Shown: one piece after another, positions 30,989 through 33,815 of the stretch
Layout: every line of letters starts with the position of its first letter
Numbering within the stretch: the first letter of the stretch is position 1
Source of the DNA: a virus
Direction: 5' to 3' (one strand)
Virus record (IMG/VR): IMGVR_UViG_3300038701_001851
Span: 1-33,815 of that record
Length of the DNA: 33,815 nucleotides
The notes under the pieces: model-generated
What the model was told of the DNA's origin: nothing
Database searches by the model: none
Seen by the model: the letters and a program-made list of their open reading frames with translations, nothing else
Made by a program: the position numbers and the translations under genes

Positions 30989-31603
30989 ATGGACCAGTAC
31001 CACAATGCCGCCTCAAACCGCGTCGTGGATGGCACTCGCGCGCTGTCCAAGGTGTACGGCGGGCCACTACCCGACCCGCTGACCGAAGCCGCGCTGGCGG
31101 CAGACGGCTGGTACATCGTGCAGCCGGACGCGCCCCCTGCGATTGCAGCGGGTCAGGTCGCGCAACGCAGTGCCTTGCCCGTGCACCTCGACGGCGTCTC
31201 ACGGCATCGCTGGACGGTGCGGGACATGACGCGCGCCGAACTTCATGATGCCGTCGACCAGGAGCGCGACAGACGGGTGGACCTCGGGGCCGCGTTCATG
31301 GTGCCCGGCGTGGCTGAACCTGTGCCTGTTCCGGGGCGGCAACCTTATCGCGAGATCATCCAGGCCAAGTTTTCAGCCGCGCAAGGCTTCAAGGCGCAGG
31401 GCGTGACCGAAGCCAGTGTGCTTTTCAGGGATGGGAACAACGTTAATCACCTGTTTACGCCCGACCAGATGCTCGCGCTCTGCCTGCAATCGATGCGCTG
31501 GTACGAGGCGACGATGAAAGTGTCCTGGGACATGAAAGACGGCACAGGCGCCTTCGCAGACGGCATCCCCCTCAACTTCACAAGCGACGAGTATTGGACA
31601 TGA
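30989..31603 (+). CDS. DUF4376-type tail fibre accessory protein (204 aa)
   Basis: A protein of 204 residues. The central and C-terminal part (MTRAELHDAVDQERDRRVDL, then VNHLFTPDQMLALCLQSMRW) matches the DUF4376 pattern, in which a segment of RDxR-type helices precedes an insert and a final helix. The N-terminal part (YHNAASNRVVDGTRALSKVY) is specific to this phage group. ATG 30989 follows GAGGACC; the frame also allows GTG 30977, which overlaps the previous stop. It probably assists fibre folding or attachment. Confidence 0.7.
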   Translation: MDQYHNAASNRVVDGTRALSKVYGGPLPDPLTEAALAADGWYIVQPDAPPAIAAGQVAQRSALPVHLDGVSRHRWTVRDMTRAELHDAVDQERDRRVDLGAAFMVPGVAEPVPVPGRQPYREIIQAKFSAAQGFKAQGVTEASVLFRDGNNVNHLFTPDQMLALCLQSMRWYEATMKVSWDMKDGTGAFADGIPLNFTSDEYWT

Positions 31604-32094
31604 CAAACCCCATCGAAGCGCAGATGCGCGCGCTGTTCCCTGACTACGAGCTGACCGACGAGGACCGCAAGGAGATCGAGCAGGCCGGGGACGATGCCGT
31701 CCAGATCGCCGCGTCCCTGCCGGACCGCGTGGCGGCGCTGCGGCGCATCTGTGACGGGCATTTCGGGGCGGGCGTGGTGACCGATCACGACATCGCGCGC
31801 ATTCTCGCCTTGGGTCACTTCCGCGTGCTTGGGCAGTTGTCCAGGGACTACATCTACCGCCATCTCGGCTTTCAGCGGACGTTCGAGTTGGGCCAGCGGT
31901 CGGTGGCGACGGCTGCGGCCGATGACGCGCGCAGCGAACAGGAAGAGGCCGCAGCGGCGCTCTACACGCTGATCCTCGGCCGCGCGCCCCGGCCCACCGG
32001 GCTGCGCAACATGCTGCGCCAGATCGATGCCGGCACGCCCATCTCGACGCTGGCCACCCGCATGGAAGCCAATGCCGCGAAGGGGGCAAAGTGA
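31600..32094 (+). CDS. Hypothetical helical late protein (164 aa)
   Basis: A mostly helical protein: EAQMRALFPDYELTDEDRKE, VAALRRICDGHFGAGVVTDH, then LGQLSRDYIYRHLGFQRTFE and a C-terminal ALYTLILGRAPRPTGLRNML. It lies between the DUF4376 and DUF1353 genes and overlaps both. No family is recognised; the conserved position suggests a late accessory role. Confidence 0.6.
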   Translation: MTNPIEAQMRALFPDYELTDEDRKEIEQAGDDAVQIAASLPDRVAALRRICDGHFGAGVVTDHDIARILALGHFRVLGQLSRDYIYRHLGFQRTFELGQRSVATAAADDARSEQEEAAAALYTLILGRAPRPTGLRNMLRQIDAGTPISTLATRMEANAAKGAK

Positions 32095-32480
32095 TGGACT
32101 ACACGCGCCCCGGTACATGGTCTCTGCCCGCGGGCGGGATCCGGTACCGGACCACCGAAAAGATCGACTGGGGCCTTGGACACCCCCTTTCAAACACCCG
32201 TTTAAAGATCGACGCGGGACAGGTGTTCGACGTGTCCGTGCCGCGCGGTCTGCGCTGGTTGTTCGACCCACACGACCCACGGTACCGGCTCGCCGGTCTG
32301 ATCCACGACGAGCTGCTCCACGTCAATCGATGGACCCGCATGCGCGCCGGTGGCGAGTTCCACGACGCCCTGCGGGCCGGTGGAACGCCCGTCTGGCGTG
32401 CCCTGGTGATGTGGTTGGCGGTGTCGGTGTTCCGCTATCCCCTGCAACCAACGACCGCACCAACGCGCCCCGCCGAATAG
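32091..32480 (+). CDS. DUF1353 family protein
   Basis: A 129-residue protein matching DUF1353, a family common in phages. Signature segments are FDVSVPRGLRWLFDPHDPRY, RLAGLIHDELLHVNRW (residues 66-81, with the H-D-E-x-x-H arrangement) and REGG-like RAGGTPVWRALVMW. The H-D-E-L-L-H element looks metal-binding, as in metallopeptidases, though no activity is established to my knowledge. It is the last gene of the late operon before a hairpin. ATG 32094 is an alternative start. Confidence 0.85.
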   Translation: MMDYTRPGTWSLPAGGIRYRTTEKIDWGLGHPLSNTRLKIDAGQVFDVSVPRGLRWLFDPHDPRYRLAGLIHDELLHVNRWTRMRAGGEFHDALRAGGTPVWRALVMWLAVSVFRYPLQPTTAPTRPAE

Positions 32481-32488
32481 TGAGGGGC

Positions 32489-32510
32489 CGGTGGCGTTGC
32501 ACCGCCACCG
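32489..32510 (+). terminator. Strong hairpin after the tail operon
   Basis: CGGTGGCG-TTGCAC-CGCCACCG is a perfect eight-base stem with a six-base loop, eight bases after the DUF1353 stop. No T-run follows, so termination would be weak or factor-dependent. It separates the tail operon from the com-methyltransferase pair. The rest of the 126-base gap (to 32606) shows no copy of the late palindrome. Confidence 0.55.
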
Positions 32511-32606
32511 ACACGGGGTCTGGTTCTGACGCAACCCCCGCCGACCCGGAACGGTTCAAGGCCGCCCTCTGCCCGATCGAGCGTGGCCAGTGTTGGACCG
32601 GAACCC

Positions 32607-32813
32607 TTGAGAAAAGATGAACTGCGTTGTGCGAATTGTTCGAGACTGCTAATGAAACTGGAGCCCGGCGCGATCTGCGGCGGCATCGAGATCAAGTGCC
32701 CGCGATGCCGGGCGATCAACACCCTGAGGCCCACACAGAGCCCTTTGCCAGAGCGTCCGGAACGCGACGGAATTGAGGTTTCATGTGGCTGTTCATCCCC
32801 CCACAAGACATGA
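32607..32813 (+). CDS. com: Com-like zinc-finger translational regulator
   Basis: A 68-residue protein with the Com signature: LRCANCSRLLMKLE, an insert, then IEIKCPRCRAINTL, giving two CxxC pairs that bind zinc. In Mu, Com binds the mom mRNA and opens its hidden ribosome site. Here the downstream partner is a cytosine methyltransferase, not Mom, and the genes overlap (32785-32813), so the same regulation may apply. The TTG start at 32607 gives the family-typical short N-terminus; GTG at 32583 would add eight residues. It is slightly less GC-rich than the tail genes. Confidence 0.8.
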   Translation: MRKDELRCANCSRLLMKLEPGAICGGIEIKCPRCRAINTLRPTQSPLPERPERDGIEVSCGCSSPHKT

Positions 32814-33664
32814 CGACATTCGCGGCATCAGCCTTTGCACCGGTGTCGGAGGACTGGATCTCGGATTGCATCTCGCGATGCCCCGATATCGAACTGTTTG
32901 CTTTGTCGAGCGAAACGCTCACGCCGCGGCGGCTCTCGTGGCGCGGATGGCAGACGCGTCCCTGGCTGCGGCTCCTGTGTGGGACGATCTGCGATCCTTC
33001 GACGGCCGACCGTGGCGCGGTCGCGTTCATATCGTCTCTGCCGGTTATCCATGCCAGCCATTCACCCTGTCAGGTCTTCGCAAAGGCGAGAACGACCCCC
33101 GCCACCTATGGCCGGAGGTCGCGCGCATCGTCAGCGAGGTCGCCCCGCCCGTCGTGTTCTTCGAGAACGTCCCCGGCCATCTCACCCTCGGCTTCCAGGA
33201 CGTCGCCCGAGACCTTCAGGGAATGGGCTACCGGGTTGCAGCGCGCGTCGTATCAGCGGCGGAAGTCGGCGGGACGCATACCCGCGAAAGGATGTTCATT
33301 CTGGGCCACGCCGACGTTCAAGGGGTCGGGCAATCGCGCCTGCATCCAGCTGAGCCCGTCGGGGATTGCCTTCCGGAACGATCAGAACCAGACCGGCAGC
33401 CAGATGGGGCTCAAGAACCAGGTGGTGTCCTGGACGCTCCTGCGGCAGCTGCTCGAGGCGGCCGGGTGGAGGGGCAAGCGCTTCCGCTCTTCCCACCCGA
33501 ACCGGGTTGTCTTGCTGAATGGCGAGAAACACTCCGAACGCGGCCTGACCTTGAACCCGGACTTCACCGATTGGCTGATGGGCTGGCCGGTGGGCTGGAC
33601 CGAACCTCTGAAGCCGGTAACGGGGTGGTCCCACTGGCTGCGGCAAGGGCGTTCGTCGATTTGA
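32783..33664 (+). CDS. Overlapping gene in the +2 frame of the methyltransferase (293 aa)
   Basis: A second long frame covers almost the whole methyltransferase gene. ATG 32783 shares the GAGG site with GTG 32785. The N-terminal hundred residues (MWLFIPPQDMTTF; LSWRGWQTRPWLRLLCGTIC, DPSTADRGAVAFISSL) and the C-terminal hundred (FKGSGNRACIQLSPSGIAFR; LTLNPDFTDWLMGWPVGWTE) resemble a protein family I recall from other phages, while the middle is low-complexity R/S/P/T. Codon use in the 3' third favours this frame over the methyltransferase. It could be a true overprinted protein or an alternative-frame remnant. The function is unknown. Confidence 0.55.
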   Translation: MWLFIPPQDMTTFAASAFAPVSEDWISDCISRCPDIELFALSSETLTPRRLSWRGWQTRPWLRLLCGTICDPSTADRGAVAFISSLPVIHASHSPCQVFAKARTTPATYGRRSRASSARSPRPSCSSRTSPAISPSASRTSPETFREWATGLQRASYQRRKSAGRIPAKGCSFWATPTFKGSGNRACIQLSPSGIAFRNDQNQTGSQMGLKNQVVSWTLLRQLLEAAGWRGKRFRSSHPNRVVLLNGEKHSERGLTLNPDFTDWLMGWPVGWTEPLKPVTGWSHWLRQGRSSI

Positions 33665-33687
33665 ATGAGGTGTTAATGTGTCGTTAA
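32785..33687 (+). CDS. DNA (cytosine-5) methyltransferase
   Basis: A 300-residue enzyme that would methylate C5 of cytosine, probably to protect phage DNA from restriction. Motifs run in order: I, GISLCTGVGGLDLGL; IV, GYPCQPFTLSG with the catalytic cysteine; VI, FFENVPGH; VIII, THTRERMFIL; and X, GNGVVPLAAARAF. The target recognition region between VIII and X is short. The GTG start at 32785 follows GAGG (32775-32778); TTG 32773 is possible. Third-position GC is 29 of 30 codons at 33115-33204 but only 12 of 30 at 33481-33570 (hand counts), where the overlapping frame has 24 of 30. Confidence 0.88.
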   Translation: MAVHPPTRHDDIRGISLCTGVGGLDLGLHLAMPRYRTVCFVERNAHAAAALVARMADASLAAAPVWDDLRSFDGRPWRGRVHIVSAGYPCQPFTLSGLRKGENDPRHLWPEVARIVSEVAPPVVFFENVPGHLTLGFQDVARDLQGMGYRVAARVVSAAEVGGTHTRERMFILGHADVQGVGQSRLHPAEPVGDCLPERSEPDRQPDGAQEPGGVLDAPAAAARGGRVEGQALPLFPPEPGCLAEWRETLRTRPDLEPGLHRLADGLAGGLDRTSEAGNGVVPLAAARAFVDLNEVLMCR

Positions 33688-33702
33688 ACAGAAATACGCT
33701 TG

Positions 33703-33749
33703 CTGAAAAAATCAGTGTTATTCACTGAAAAAATTAACGTCACGCTACA
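33703..33749. repeat. Probable right phage end with 22-bp spaced transposase sites
   Basis: CTGAAAAAAT occurs at 33703-33712 and 33725-33734, 22 bases apart, the periodicity of adjacent MuA sites R1 and R2. The two units also share A, GT and A at equivalent positions after the A-tract. CAGTG-TTATT-CACTG (33713-33727) forms a small dyad between them. The likely terminus is CTACA ending at 33749 (TGTAG read inward), consistent with the TG...CA ends of Mu-type elements. The region is strikingly AT-rich. Confidence 0.6.
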
Positions 33750-33815
33750 GATGCGGTGGCCTAGATGGCGGACACCGCCCCCGGCGCACGGGATCACCGG
33801 ATCACGCCTGTCGCC
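33750..33815. other. Probable host flank beyond the phage end
   Basis: GC-rich sequence with no coding frame that can be judged in 66 bases. GCGGTG (33753-33758) and CACCGC (33773-33778) form an inverted repeat that could be part of a host terminator. If the phage end is correct, GATGC at 33750-33754 would be the five-base target duplication, to be matched at the left end outside this window. Confidence 0.4.

Larger units (their letters stand above)
1..33749 (+). mobile_element. Mu-like transposable siphophage prophage, left end missing
   Basis: The gene order is that of a Mu-type phage: transposition ATPase, gp16-like protein, Mor-like activator, lysis, DUF2730, gp26-like, DUF3486, gp28-like terminase, DUF935 portal, F-like and gpG-like proteins, protease, gpT-like head protein, FluMu/gp35, gp36 and gp37. 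The tail genes (tube, frameshifted chaperone, tape measure, NlpC-like, J-like tip) are of the non-contractile type, as in RcapMu, B3 or D3112. Everything lies on one strand. The right boundary is placed after a CTACA end preceded by 22-bp spaced A-tract repeats. The left end, repressor and transposase lie before base 1. Confidence 0.9.

Noticed and set aside
1-33815. tRNA, rRNA or riboswitch
   Set aside because: No cloverleaf, T-loop consensus or known aptamer pattern was seen on either strand in the few intergenic gaps; genes are nearly contiguous.

Overview
The window is most of a Mu-like transposable prophage with a long, probably non-contractile (siphovirus-type) tail, integrated in a GC-rich alphaproteobacterium. 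The host is most likely a member of the Rhodobacterales; this is inferred from base composition, codon use and resemblance to RcapMu-type phages, not from a host marker gene. All genes lie on the + strand and are tightly packed, many with ATGA or TGATG overlaps. The left phage end (repressor, transposase, most of the MuB-like ATPase) is outside the window. The right phage end is probably near 33749, followed by about 65 bases of likely host DNA.

Layout. 1-6189: early operon, comprising the 3' end of a MuB-like ATPase, small DNA-binding and hypothetical proteins, a DUF3164 protein, an ASCH-domain protein, a gp16-like protein, an XRE regulator and, last, a Mor/C-like activator. 6190-6297: regulatory gap with a perfect 20-bp palindrome. 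6298-14831: lysis genes (GH108 endolysin, holin, small exported protein), then DUF2730, gp26-like, DUF3486 small terminase, DUF6527, large terminase, a small accessory cluster including an Acb2-type anti-CBASS protein, portal, F-like head protein and gpG-like protein. 14832-14933: second regulatory gap carrying the same palindrome core. 14934-20041: protease with a probable nested scaffold, decoration protein, major head protein, FluMu/gp35-like protein, head-tail connectors, tail tube and tail assembly chaperone. 20059-24073: frameshift partner of the chaperone, tape measure, distal tail proteins and an NlpC/P60-like protein. 24070-32480: tail-tip protein with three 82-residue repeats, receptor-binding accessory genes, one broken gene, DUF4376 and DUF1353 proteins. 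32607-33687: a Com-like zinc protein and a C5 cytosine methyltransferase, the latter overlapped almost completely by a second plausible gene in another frame.

How it works together. The activator at the end of the early operon probably switches on two late promoters marked by the shared palindrome, one before lysis/packaging and one before the protease. These match the positions of Plys and PI in phage Mu. The head is Mu-type; the tail follows the lambda-like plan, including a predicted -1 frameshift in the chaperone gene. The most unusual points are the dual-coded methyltransferase locus, the twin palindromes, the Acb2 homologue and the two translational devices (frameshift and nested scaffold start). 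All functional names come from sequence reading and memory of the families; no database search was run.
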